Source of the DNA: an uncultured Clostridia bacterium
GTDB lineage: Bacteria > Bacillota > Clostridia > TANB77 > CAG-508
Length of the DNA stretch: 49,964 bases
Direction: 5' to 3'
Assembly: GCA_944387445.1 (NCBI GenBank)
Contig: CALXEX010000013.1
Span: 1-49,964, forward strand
Below the pieces are notes generated by a model. It made no database searches. It was not told the origin of the DNA and worked only from the letters and a program-made list of their open reading frames with translations. Within the stretch, counting starts at the first letter, position 1. Every line of letters begins with the position of its first letter. Positions 36,268 through 44,508 of this stretch are shown here, one piece after another. The position numbers and the translations under genes were made by a program.

Positions 36268-37017
36268 ATGGAAGAAAATATAATTTTAAAAGAAAATGAA
36301 AGAATTGACGATTTAGAATATAAAGATCTAAAAATTATTCAAAATACAAAAGGATTTTGTTTTGGAATTGACAGTATATTACTTTCAGATTTTGCAAAAA
36401 ACATAAAAAAAGGGGCAAAAGTATTAGATTTAGGAACGGGAACAGGGATTATTGCTACTTTATTATGTGGAAAGACAGAGCTGTCTGAAATAACAGGAAT
36501 AGAAGTTCAAGAAGAAGTATATGAAATGGCCAAAAGAAGTATACAACTAAATCATTTAGAAGATAAATTTAAATTGATACAAGATAATATATTAAATTTA
36601 AATCATTATTTTGAGAAAAACACAATTGATGCTATTGTGACAAATCCACCATATAAAAAGAAAGAAACGGGAGTACAAAATGAAGATGCAAGAAAATTAA
36701 TTTCTAGACATGAAATAGAGGCAAGTATAGAAGATTTTATAAAGGTTTCTAAAGATATGTTAAAAGATAAGGGAGAATTTTATATTGTTTACAGACCAGA
36801 AAGATTAGTAGATTTATTATCGTTGATGAGAAAGTATAAAATAGAGCCTAAGAAAATACGATTTGTGTATTCGAATATTCATGCTGTATCTAAATTAGTA
36901 TTAGTCCAGGGCATAAAAAATGCAAAACCATTTTTAAAGTTAGAACCAAATTTATATATTTATGATGAAAATGGAATTTATACAGAGGAAATTTTAAGAA
37001 TTTATCATAAAAAATAA
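36268..37017 (+). CDS. tRNA1(Val) A37 N6-methyltransferase-like (TrmN6/YabB family)
   Basis: This 249-residue SAM-dependent methyltransferase has the SAM loop VLDLGTGTGIIATLL near residue 52 and the adenine N6-methylase motif VTNPPYKKK near residue 128. The N-terminal GFCFGIDSILLSDFA is typical of the COG4123 family, whose members modify A37 of tRNA. It stands upstream of rsmI and abrB, as yabB does in Bacillus. The ribosome binding site is AAAAGGA. Confidence 0.9.
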   Translation: MEENIILKENERIDDLEYKDLKIIQNTKGFCFGIDSILLSDFAKNIKKGAKVLDLGTGTGIIATLLCGKTELSEITGIEVQEEVYEMAKRSIQLNHLEDKFKLIQDNILNLNHYFEKNTIDAIVTNPPYKKKETGVQNEDARKLISRHEIEASIEDFIKVSKDMLKDKGEFYIVYRPERLVDLLSLMRKYKIEPKKIRFVYSNIHAVSKLVLVQGIKNAKPFLKLEPNLYIYDENGIYTEEILRIYHKK

Positions 37018-37046
37018 AAGTAAATCATAAAAAAGGAAACATGATT

Positions 37047-37310
37047 ATGAAAAAGAAAAAGTGGAAAATAATTTTAATCATATCTAGTATAATTTTAATC
37101 ATTTGCATATTAGTGGCAATTTTTGATGCAATTTCTTGCTATACAAGAGACATACAATATCCATATCCTGCATTAGGAATTGATGTTTTTCATTGGTATG
37201 AACAATTTAGAATAAATATGGTATTTTTCCTTTATATTATGGGAATTCCATTGATAATAGATATTTCATTATTGATTTTAGCTATTATAAAATTAAAAAA
37301 GAAAGGATAA
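37047..37310 (+). CDS. Small two-helix membrane protein
   Basis: This 87-residue unknown protein has two hydrophobic segments (about 6-26 and 53-80) and a short loop with paired aromatic residues (YPYPALGIDVFHWYEQ). ATG 37047 is better spaced from AAAAAGGA than the in-frame ATG at 37041. It lies in one operon between the methyltransferase gene and rsmI. Confidence 0.6.
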   Translation: MKKKKWKIILIISSIILIICILVAIFDAISCYTRDIQYPYPALGIDVFHWYEQFRINMVFFLYIMGIPLIIDISLLILAIIKLKKKG

Positions 37311-37314
37311 ACAT

Positions 37315-38160
37315 ATGAAAGAAATAGAAAAAGAAAAAACGGGAACATTATACATTGTTGCAACACCAATAGGAAACTTAGAAGATATTACATTAAGAGC
37401 GATAAAAGTATTAAAAGAAGTAGATTTAATAGCAGCAGAAGATACAAGGCATACCTTAAAGCTATTGAATCATTTAGAAATATCAAAACCATTAATCAGT
37501 TATCATAGACATAATGAAGATATCAAAACAGATATATTAATTAAAGAATTAAAACAAGGGAAACAGATAGCACTTGTTTCTGATGCAGGAACTCCAGGCA
37601 TTTGTGACCCAGGAGAAGAGGTTATTAAAAAATGTATAGAAGAGGAGATTCCTATTGTGCCAATTCCAGGTGCTTGTGCAATGATTAATGCATTAATCTG
37701 TTCAGGATTAGATACAAAAGAATTTGTTTTTATAGGATTTTTACCATTAAACAAGAAAAATAGAAAAGAAAAATTAGAAGAAATCAAAAATACAACAAAA
37801 ACCATTATTCTTTATGAAGCACCACATAAATTAGAAACAACATTAAAAGATTTAAAAGACATTATTGGGGATAGAAAAATTGTATTAGCAAGAGAATTGA
37901 CCAAGATTCATGAAGAATATATAAGAGATAATATAGATGTATTAATTGAAAGAGCAAAAGAATTAAAAGGTGAAATTGTTTTAATGATAGAAGGTGCCGA
38001 AAAAAAGGAAGAAAATAACTTATTAGATTTGTCTTTAGAGGAACATTATGTGTTTTACAAAGAAAAAGGATTATCAAAAAAAGAAATTATTAAGCAAATA
38101 GCTAAAGATAGAAATGTGAATAAAAATGAAATCTATCAAAAATTTATAGATAGAAATTAA
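37315..38160 (+). CDS. rsmI: 16S rRNA (cytidine-1402-2'-O)-methyltransferase RsmI
   Basis: This 281-residue enzyme methylates the ribose of C1402 in 16S rRNA. Conserved motifs are LYIVATPIGNLEDITLRA at the start, AAEDTRHT, VSDAGTPGICDPG and FIGFLPLNKKNRKEKL. The C-terminal region ends with a helix-turn-helix-like segment (GLSKKEIIKQIAKDRNVNKNEIY). It begins 4 bp after the small membrane protein gene. Confidence 0.96.
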   Translation: MKEIEKEKTGTLYIVATPIGNLEDITLRAIKVLKEVDLIAAEDTRHTLKLLNHLEISKPLISYHRHNEDIKTDILIKELKQGKQIALVSDAGTPGICDPGEEVIKKCIEEEIPIVPIPGACAMINALICSGLDTKEFVFIGFLPLNKKNRKEKLEEIKNTTKTIILYEAPHKLETTLKDLKDIIGDRKIVLARELTKIHEEYIRDNIDVLIERAKELKGEIVLMIEGAEKKEENNLLDLSLEEHYVFYKEKGLSKKEIIKQIAKDRNVNKNEIYQKFIDRN

Positions 38161-38299
38161 ATAAATATAAGGAATGTGAGAATGTAAAAAATTAAATCTA
38201 TCTAGAATATTAGTAAAAAATAAATAGTATAGAAGAATAGAACAAATTTATGCGGAATATAAATAAAAAAGCATAATAAATAATGTAAATACAAAAAGA

Positions 38300-38334
38300 C
38301 CAAATAAATAAGAGAAGAACTCTTATTTATTTGG
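38300..38334. terminator. Bidirectional terminator rsmI/abrB
   Basis: CCAAATAAATAAGAG (38300-38314) and CTCTTATTTATTTGG (38320-38334) pair over 15 bp with a 5-nt loop. On the minus strand a TCTTTTTG tail follows. It overlaps the abrB stop codon. Confidence 0.8.
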
Positions 38335-38577
38335 TTTCAATTTACCTATCTTTTTTGAACAATCTTCACAAATTAATTTATCATTATAACTTATTAAATT
38401 TTCAGTATTTCCGCAAAAAATACAATTAGGTTCATATTTTTTTAATACAATTGATGAACCATCGACATATATTTCAATAGGATCTTTTTCAGCAATGTTA
38501 AATTGATTTCTGATTTCAATAGGAATAACTACTCTTCCTAGTTCATCTACTTTTCTAACAATACCAGTTGATTTCAC
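38323..38577 (-). CDS. abrB: AbrB/SpoVT-type transition regulator
   Basis: This 84-residue DNA-binding protein has the swapped-hairpin AbrB domain at 1-45 (STGIVRKVDELGRVVIPIEIR). The C-terminal part carries two CxxC pairs (CIFCGN, CEDCSK), which look like a zinc ribbon and differ from Bacillus AbrB. The start is GTG at 38577, preceded by AAGGGGGGGA. AbrB proteins control the shift from growth to stationary phase and sporulation. Its position near rsmI is conserved. Confidence 0.9.
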   Translation of the reverse strand: MKSTGIVRKVDELGRVVIPIEIRNQFNIAEKDPIEIYVDGSSIVLKKYEPNCIFCGNTENLISYNDKLICEDCSKKIGKLKPNK

Positions 38578-38707
38578 AGTTTATCCCCCCCTTAAAAAGT
38601 TAATTTACAATCCCATATACATTGTTAATATATCACAAATGGACAAGTAGGTCAATTAAAAAGTAATAAAAAGTTGATAATAGAATAAAATTATTTAGGT
38701 GATAAAT

Positions 38708-39301
38708 ATGTTAAATTTAGTTTGGCCAATTTTTATAATAATATCATTTTCTTATGCAATTTTTTCGGGAAATTTACAGAATTTGAATTCTAGCATATTT
38801 GATAGTGTAGAAAGTGCTGTAAATCTAAGTATAACCATGTTAGGAACGATGTGCTTATGGAGTGGAATTATCAATGTTGCAGTAAATACCAATATAATGA
38901 AAATATTGAATAAAATGTTAAAACCAATTATTAAGTTTCTCTTTCCAGAAATAAGAGAAAATCAAAAAGCACAAAATGAAATTTCTATGAATATGGTAGC
39001 CAATATTTTAGGATTGGGGAATGCGTCTACACCATTAGGATTAAAAGCCATGGAAACTTTACAAAAAGAAAATAAAAATAAACAAGAATTAAGTAATTCT
39101 ATGATCATGTTAATTGTAATGAATACTGCATCCATTCAAATAATTCCAACAACCATTATTGCTATAAGAAGTTCTTTAGGATCAGAAAATCCAACCTCTA
39201 TTATTGTTCCTGTATGGATAGCAACCATTTGTGCAGGAATTGTAGGTGTGACAGTAACAAAATTATTTATAAAATATTCTAAAAAAAGGGAGAATAAATG
39301 A
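38708..39301 (+). CDS. spmA: Spore maturation protein A (SpmA)
   Basis: This 197-residue nucleoside-recognition (Gate) domain membrane protein contains NILGLGNASTPLGLKAMETLQ near residue 100 and several hydrophobic segments. SpmA and SpmB act together in spore core dehydration. ATG 38708 has the AGGTG site at the right distance, while the GTG inside that site is less likely. Its stop overlaps the spmB start. Confidence 0.93.
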   Translation: MLNLVWPIFIIISFSYAIFSGNLQNLNSSIFDSVESAVNLSITMLGTMCLWSGIINVAVNTNIMKILNKMLKPIIKFLFPEIRENQKAQNEISMNMVANILGLGNASTPLGLKAMETLQKENKNKQELSNSMIMLIVMNTASIQIIPTTIIAIRSSLGSENPTSIIVPVWIATICAGIVGVTVTKLFIKYSKKRENK

Positions 39302-39828
39302 TACATATTATCAATTTTTTATCAAATTTGGCAATGCCATTAATTATTTTAATCATTGTTATTTATGGTTTTATAGAAAAAAAAGAAGTTTTTGATAAAT
39401 TTATCGAAGGAGCAAAAGAGGGGATAAAGATTGTTATCAATATCTTTCCTACATTAATAGGTCTTTTTTTAGCAGTAGGAACGCTAAGAAGTTCTGGGGT
39501 GCTTGATATAGCAATAAAATTAATAGAACCATTATTACATATGATGAACTTTCCAACAGAAATTATGCCATTGGCATTATTAAGACCGATATCAGGAAGT
39601 AGTTCTATTGCTGTTGCAACAGATATTATGAAAAATTTCGGAGTGGATAGCCAAATTGGAATCATGGCAGGTGTTATTATGGGAGCAACAGAGACAACAT
39701 TATATACAATAGCTGTATATTCATCAAGTGTAAAAATTAAAAAAACAAGATTTGTTTTAATCGCATCATTAACAGCAGATGCTGTCGGAATCATAACAAG
39801 TGTGGTTATATGTCGATTATTGTCGTAA
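39298..39828 (+). CDS. spmB: Spore maturation protein B (SpmB)
   Basis: This 176-residue membrane protein overlaps spmA by 4 bp (ATGA). It has the conserved Gate-domain parts FIEGAKEGIKIVINIFPTLIGL, LRPISGSSSIAVATDI and MGATETTLYTIAVY. It works with SpmA in spore maturation. Confidence 0.94.
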   Translation: MIHIINFLSNLAMPLIILIIVIYGFIEKKEVFDKFIEGAKEGIKIVINIFPTLIGLFLAVGTLRSSGVLDIAIKLIEPLLHMMNFPTEIMPLALLRPISGSSSIAVATDIMKNFGVDSQIGIMAGVIMGATETTLYTIAVYSSSVKIKKTRFVLIASLTADAVGIITSVVICRLLS

Positions 39829-39836
39829 AGTTTTTC

Positions 39837-39865
39837 TTGACAATATTTTACATATAATGTATAAT
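39837..39865 (+). promoter_or_regulatory. Consensus promoter after spmB
   Basis: TTGACA (39837-39842), a 17-bp spacer and TATAAT (39860-39865). This is the best promoter match in the window and reads into a 38-codon frame. Confidence 0.8.
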
Positions 39866-39899
39866 TATGGAAAACAGTTCAACAAGGATATTATTATAT

Positions 39900-40016
39900 A
39901 TGTTATTAAAAATTTTAATATTTATTTCGATATTTTTTATCATAAGATACATGATAGTTAAAATCTTATTTAGAAAAATGTTAAATTCAGAAAAAAATTC
40001 CAGAAAAGAAAAATAA
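39900..40016 (+). CDS. Small membrane protein, 38 residues
   Basis: This short frame reads MLLKILIFISIFFIIRYMIV and then a basic tail ending KNSRKEK. It is one membrane helix with a positively charged C-terminus. A consensus promoter lies 35 bp upstream and AAGGA lies 11 bp before the ATG. It could be a regulatory microprotein. No family is recognised. Confidence 0.5.
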   Translation: MLLKILIFISIFFIIRYMIVKILFRKMLNSEKNSRKEK

Positions 40017-40246
40017 GACACTATAATATTTATTATTTACACAAACAAAGTAAGTATAAGTGATGATACATATACTACGAAATATATTAAGTGTTATATC
40101 TTTTAATAAGTTTTTAATTTTGTAGAGGAAATAACAAATCCCCCATAATTAGTATTTAAAAATTTTTTGCCCCTATATTATTTTAAATATTTTTTTTCTA
40201 TGTTATTTTCTCTACAATACATATAAATTTTAAAATTTAGAAGAAA
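40017..40246. other. Intergenic stretch without gene
   Basis: AT-rich DNA between the 38-residue frame and the rlmH terminator. It contains CCCC-type short GC islands but no convincing hairpin, promoter pair or coding frame. Confidence 0.4.
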
Positions 40247-40276
40247 ATAAATCTATTTTTATAGAAATAGATTTAT
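40247..40276 (-). terminator. Terminator of the murA-yycJ-rlmH unit
   Basis: ATAAATCTATTT (40247-40258) and AAATAGATTTAT (40265-40276) form a 12-bp stem, followed on the minus strand by TTTTCTTCT. It overlaps the rlmH stop codon. Confidence 0.65.
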
Positions 40277-40752
40277 CTATGATAAGTTTCACCATTTGAT
40301 ATTTTAAATGCTCTAAAAATTTGTTCTAATAAAAAGACACGAATCAATTGATGAGGAAAGGTCATTTTTGAAAAACATATCTTTTGGTGAGCTTTTTTTA
40401 ATATATCAGAAGAAAGACCTAAAGAACCGCCTATGACAAAAGTAATATTACTAGTCTGCAAAGACAAATTTTCAATATTTTTTGAAAATTCCTCAGAAGT
40501 AAATTCCTTTCCAGTTAAATCCAAACAGATGATGTAAGAATCTTTTTTTATATGATTTAATATAGAATTTGATTCTTTTATTTTTATTTCATTAGAAAGA
40601 CTTTCGTTTAACTTGTCTGGTATTTTTTCATCAGGTAATTCTATTATATTTAATTTACAATATTTACTTAATCTTTTAGAATATTCATTTATGGCATCTT
40701 TTAAATAAGTTTCTTTAATTTTTCCAATACAAACGATATTAATAGTAAGCAT
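40273..40752 (-). CDS. rlmH: 23S rRNA (pseudouridine-1915-N3)-methyltransferase RlmH
   Basis: This 159-residue SPOUT-fold enzyme has the conserved CLDLTGKEFTSEEF, the knot motif FVIGGSLGLSSDI and the C-terminal KMTFPHQLIRVFLLEQIFRAFKI...YHR. The size is normal. It follows yycJ on the minus strand, the order known from other Firmicutes. Confidence 0.96.
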   Translation of the reverse strand: MLTINIVCIGKIKETYLKDAINEYSKRLSKYCKLNIIELPDEKIPDKLNESLSNEIKIKESNSILNHIKKDSYIICLDLTGKEFTSEEFSKNIENLSLQTSNITFVIGGSLGLSSDILKKAHQKICFSKMTFPHQLIRVFLLEQIFRAFKISNGETYHR

Positions 40753-40787
40753 GATTACAAATTCCTTTCTAAAACTTTAAGCAATAT

Positions 40788-41577
40788 TTAAATTGTAACT
40801 AATTTACTATGTGTATCTCTACCTGCAACAGATAAAGTTAAAGAATTCTCATTATAGTTACTAGCAATTAATTCTTCTACAACCGTTTTATAGGCAAGTT
40901 CTGGAAAATTACTTTCTTTACTTAAGTGACCCAACATTGCATTTTTTAAACCTGATTTTAATAGAAAAGAAATGGTTTTTCCAGCAATTTGATTTGACAA
41001 ATGCCCGTGATGGACCAGCGATTCTAGATTTTAGAGAAAATGGATATGATGAGCATTTTAATACTTCTGGGTCATAGTTAGATTCTAACATAACAAATAA
41101 GCTTTCCTCTAAATTTTTTAAGATATCATTTGTCATATGTCCAATATCTGTTGCAATACTAATTTTCTTATTTTCATTTAGTATGGTAAATCCACAAGGA
41201 TTTGCGGCATCATGTGGAATGGAAAATGGATTAATATCCAAATCTCCTATTGAAAATTTTTCTGCAACTTTAAATTTTTTTATATTTTTATCTGCTATTT
41301 TATCTCTCTGTTTTGGCATAGCATCTAGGGTTTCTTGATTGACAAATACAGGTAAATCGAATTTTTTTGAAAAAGTACCTAATCCTTGTACGTGGTCAGA
41401 ATGTTCATGTGTAACTAAAATACCATCTATAGAACAAGGGTCTACTTGAATGTCATTTAATGCTTTTTCAATTTTTTTACAACTAACACCTGCATCTATT
41501 AATAATTTTGTATTGTCTGTTTCGACAAATAAACTATTTCCACTACTTCCACTATATAAACTACAAAAATTTAGCAT
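40788..41577 (-). CDS. yycJ: MBL-fold hydrolase YycJ/WalJ, needs +1 frameshift at a CGG codon
   Basis: This metallo-beta-lactamase-fold protein is linked to the WalRK pathway and DNA maintenance in Firmicutes. The N-terminal part has LYSGSSGNSLFVETDNTKLL and the metal motif THEHSDHVQGL. Frame 0 continues to SRIAGPS and then CGG (complement of 41005-41007), and leaves the family. Skipping the C gives GHLSNQIAGKTISFLLKSG, with the conserved GHLSN, then LGHLSKESNFPELAYKTV to 40788. The joined product has 262 residues, the usual size. Without the shift the essential C-terminal metal ligand region is lost. Stable neighbours on both sides argue against decay. Confidence 0.9.
41004..41007 (-). other. 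CGG +1 frameshift site 4 (yycJ)
   Basis: In-frame CGG followed by G, after codon TCA, on the minus strand. Skipping C makes the next codon GGG, the Gly of the conserved GHLSN motif. This fixes the frame change to within a few bases. Confidence 0.88.
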
Positions 41578-41614
41578 AATGTTCTCAATCTCTTTCCTTT
41601 GTTTATTTCTGTTT

Positions 41615-42874
41615 TTATGCTGTTACTCTTTCGATTTTTGCACCAATTTTTCTGAATTTTTCTTCTATATTTTCATAACCTCTATCAATATGTTCCAAAT
41701 TATAAATTTCTGTTACACCTTCAGCAGCAGTACCTGCAATTACTAAAGCTGCTCCAGCTCTTAAATCAGAAGAATAAACTGGTGCTCCAAATAATTTTTT
41801 AACACCTTCAAAAAAAGCCGTTTTTCCATGAGCCGTAATTTTTGCCCCCATTTTATTTAATTCCTCTGTATATTGGAATCTAGAATCCCAGATACTTTCA
41901 TTAATCGTACTTGTCCCATTAGCAAGTGATAAAACAACACCCATTTGTGGTTGTAAATCTGTAGGAAAACCAGGATATGGTAAGGTTTTAATGGTTGCCT
42001 TATTAGGTCTTTTATTACACCAAACACGAATACTATCTCCATTATCTTCTACATTACCACCAATTTCTATAATTTTAGCAGTAATAGATTCTAAGTGTTT
42101 TGTAATACAATTTTTAATTAATAAATCACCTTTTGTTGCAACTGCAGCAAGCATAAACGTACCTGCTTCAATTTGGTCAGGAACAACAGAGTAGGTTGCA
42201 TTTCCATGTAATTTTTCAACACCATTGATTTTGATTACATCTGTACCAGCACCTCTAATATCTGCTCCCATAGTATTTAAAAAGTTAGCAACATCAACAA
42301 TATGTGGCTCTTTTGCAGCATTATCGATAATGGTTGTTCCTTTGGCAAGTACTGCTGATAACATAACATTGATGGTTGCACCAACTGATACAATATCCAT
42401 ATAAATAGGACAGCCCTTTAATTTTTTTGCTTTTGCATAAATCTTACCTTTTTCTACAGTAACATTAGCACCTAATAATTCAAATCCTTTGATGTGTTGG
42501 TCAATTGGTCTAGCACCTAATTTGCAACCACCAGGCATACCAACTTCAATTTCACCTTTTCTACTAAGCATAGCACCAATGATATAGTAAGATGCTCTAA
42601 ATTTGCTAGTTAAATCCAAAGGTGCTTTTGTTGTTGTAATATTAGATGTATCAATTGTGATGCTGTGAGCATCATTCCAAGTGATTTTTGCTCCTAATTT
42701 TTCTAATATGGTACAAGATATTTTTATATCACTAATATTTGGTAGATTTTCTATTGTACATACACCATCAATTAAAAGAGTGGCTGGTAAAATAGCAACG
42801 GCAGCATTTTTAGCACCGCTAATTGTTACCTCTCCTTTTAGTGGTGTGGGTCCTTTTACAACTAATTTTTCCAA
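41615..42874 (-). CDS. murA: UDP-N-acetylglucosamine 1-carboxyvinyltransferase MurA
   Basis: This enzyme transfers enolpyruvate to UDP-GlcNAc in the first committed step of peptidoglycan synthesis. It has 419 residues with ISGAKNAAVAILPA at the N-terminus and the active-site loop MPGGCKLGARPIDQH, whose Cys is the fosfomycin target. The start is most likely TTG 42874 (MEKLVVKG), 7 bp after a GGGGG site. A longer start at TTG 42889 would overlap that site. It is first in the murA-yycJ-rlmH minus-strand unit. Confidence 0.95.
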   Translation of the reverse strand: MEKLVVKGPTPLKGEVTISGAKNAAVAILPATLLIDGVCTIENLPNISDIKISCTILEKLGAKITWNDAHSITIDTSNITTTKAPLDLTSKFRASYYIIGAMLSRKGEIEVGMPGGCKLGARPIDQHIKGFELLGANVTVEKGKIYAKAKKLKGCPIYMDIVSVGATINVMLSAVLAKGTTIIDNAAKEPHIVDVANFLNTMGADIRGAGTDVIKINGVEKLHGNATYSVVPDQIEAGTFMLAAVATKGDLLIKNCITKHLESITAKIIEIGGNVEDNGDSIRVWCNKRPNKATIKTLPYPGFPTDLQPQMGVVLSLANGTSTINESIWDSRFQYTEELNKMGAKITAHGKTAFFEGVKKLFGAPVYSSDLRAGAALVIAGTAAEGVTEIYNLEHIDRGYENIEEKFRKIGAKIERVTA

Positions 42875-42983
42875 TTTATATACCCCCAATAAAATTATAT
42901 ATTATGAATTTAAAATAAGAATCTAACCCGATATAACAATCAAAAATTGCTATTGAGTAGCCTTATTGTCTTTTACAATAAAA

Positions 42984-43009
42984 TAGAGTGTATATTATTT
43001 TACACTCTA
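42984..43009 (-). terminator. Terminator after spoIIR
   Basis: TAGAGTGTA (42984-42992) and TACACTCTA (43001-43009) form a 9-bp stem with a T-rich tail on the minus strand. Confidence 0.7.
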
Positions 43010-43050
43010 CTTTTCCTATAAACTATATCATAAACCAATTTAGATTGCAA

Positions 43051-43719
43051 CTATTTTTTAGCAGTAATTAGACCTGTATCATTTAATATTTCTAATATTT
43101 TAAATTTTAATTTAAAAGTAAGATTTTCTTCATTGTCAGATACAATAGAAAATTCTTCATCTGTTAACGAATTTTCTAAATCTTCTTTGGATTCTTCAGG
43201 CACAATTCCAGAAGAGGCATCAACAAAACATAAAGGAGGAAACATGACACACCACCAATTTTGTCCTTTGGCTTCACCTATCTTTACCTTTAAAGCATCA
43301 TAATATCCTGCAGGTAGAGAAATATCTCCATAATGTTTTGTTGGAAATTCAAAATTCCCAATCTCCACATTAACAGAATAGTCAAATCCTTCTTCTTTTA
43401 TGGTATCTAAAGCAATTTCTTTGAAATTTTCGATGTTTTCGTTAGCAATTGTTATGGCTTCTTCTTTAGAAGAGCAATTTGCACATAAGGTATTCATATA
43501 TTCTAGTAAGTGATCTCTAACAATATATTTTAAGTTTTGATCAACATCAGAATCACTATTAGCAATGACATGTAAACGAAACACAGAATCAGCAATATCT
43601 GTGGAAACATCATTGGCATAAGATATGGCGCAAATGGTAGTATAGGCAAAAAATAGAAATGTTAAAATGATTACCATTTTTACCTTGGAATGATTACATA
43701 ATTTTAAAAATTTTTTCAT
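43051..43719 (-). CDS. spoIIR: Stage II sporulation protein R
   Basis: This 222-residue exported signalling protein is made in the forespore and triggers SpoIIGA to process pro-sigma-E in the mother cell. It has an N-terminal membrane segment or signal (about 14-33), the family motif VFRLHVIANSDSDVDQNLKY and the C-terminal core YDALKVKIGEAKGQNWWCVMFPPLCFVD. GGAGGT lies 6 bp before the ATG. It supports classification as an endospore former. Confidence 0.94.
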   Translation of the reverse strand: MKKFLKLCNHSKVKMVIILTFLFFAYTTICAISYANDVSTDIADSVFRLHVIANSDSDVDQNLKYIVRDHLLEYMNTLCANCSSKEEAITIANENIENFKEIALDTIKEEGFDYSVNVEIGNFEFPTKHYGDISLPAGYYDALKVKIGEAKGQNWWCVMFPPLCFVDASSGIVPEESKEDLENSLTDEEFSIVSDNEENLTFKLKFKILEILNDTGLITAKK

Positions 43720-43830
43720 CAGTTACCTCCAATAAACTTTTTTTGCAAAATATTCTTTAAGATAAGTATTAACAAAAAATGAAAAAATATACATTGTCGA
43801 AAAAAAACGATGAGTTTCTTTGAAATATGA

Positions 43831-43859
43831 TTGACATATTTGTAAAGAAATGGTAAAAT
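43831..43859 (+). promoter_or_regulatory. Promoter of the 43929 gene
   Basis: TTGACA (43831-43836), a 17-bp spacer and TAAAAT (43854-43859) with a TGG extension. Confidence 0.7.
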
Positions 43860-43928
43860 TTACCAGTAAGCAAAAACAAGAAATTAGCAATTCCGTATGG
43901 TTATATGAATTTGAAAGGAATGTTTGTG

Positions 43929-44384
43929 ATGGAAAATATAACAAAAGAAAAAAGTTGTGCATTTTATGCAAGTGATTATCATTTTGAAATGATAAGTTTA
44001 CCATATATTAGTAAATGTATGGATGAAAAAAAGGAAATCGTTATATTAACAGAAAACAATTTAAAAGATACAGTACATACATTAATATCAAAAATGAATT
44101 TAAACGAAGAAAAAAGAAACAAAATATTATCATTAGATTGGGATAACAATGATTTAAAAAAATTTAAAGAGATTAGCAAAAAGACAAAAGAAAAAGTGGA
44201 TATGATTATTTTTATAAAAGGAAAACAAAATTATATTAAAAATATTAATAAAAATATTGAAAAATGGGTAATAAAGAATAATCATGTGAAAATTATTGAT
44301 TGCTATGAGTTTTTCGAAATAGAAGAGAAGATTGATGAAATTGCGAAAGAATATAATAAAGTATTAGGGACATCTAGGTTATAA
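43929..44384 (+). CDS. Unknown protein, possibly MEDS-like
   Basis: This 151-residue cytosolic protein has no clear family. The start CAFYASDYHFEMISLPYISKCMDEKKEIVILTE, read in two parts, has the layout of MEDS sensory domains (a His-containing loop, then a helix and an acidic strand), but this match is by eye. It has an alternating alpha/beta pattern and a single Cys in KIIDCYEFF. It has its own promoter and lies divergent from spoIIR. Confidence 0.55.
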   Translation: MENITKEKSCAFYASDYHFEMISLPYISKCMDEKKEIVILTENNLKDTVHTLISKMNLNEEKRNKILSLDWDNNDLKKFKEISKKTKEKVDMIIFIKGKQNYIKNINKNIEKWVIKNNHVKIIDCYEFFEIEEKIDEIAKEYNKVLGTSRL

Positions 44385-44414
44385 GGAAATTAAAATGAAA
44401 AATAAGTAGTAAAA

Positions 44415-44439
44415 TGACAGGTAAACTTTTTGCCTGTCA
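44415..44439. terminator. Possible terminator
   Basis: TGACAGG (44415-44421) and CCTGTCA (44433-44439) can pair. No T run follows on the plus strand, so termination strength is doubtful. Confidence 0.4.
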
Positions 44440-44508
44440 ATAATTGACTAAAATAAAATTATGGTGTAATATAAGTTTGATTTTAAATTTTTGGAAAGGA
44501 TGAAAACT

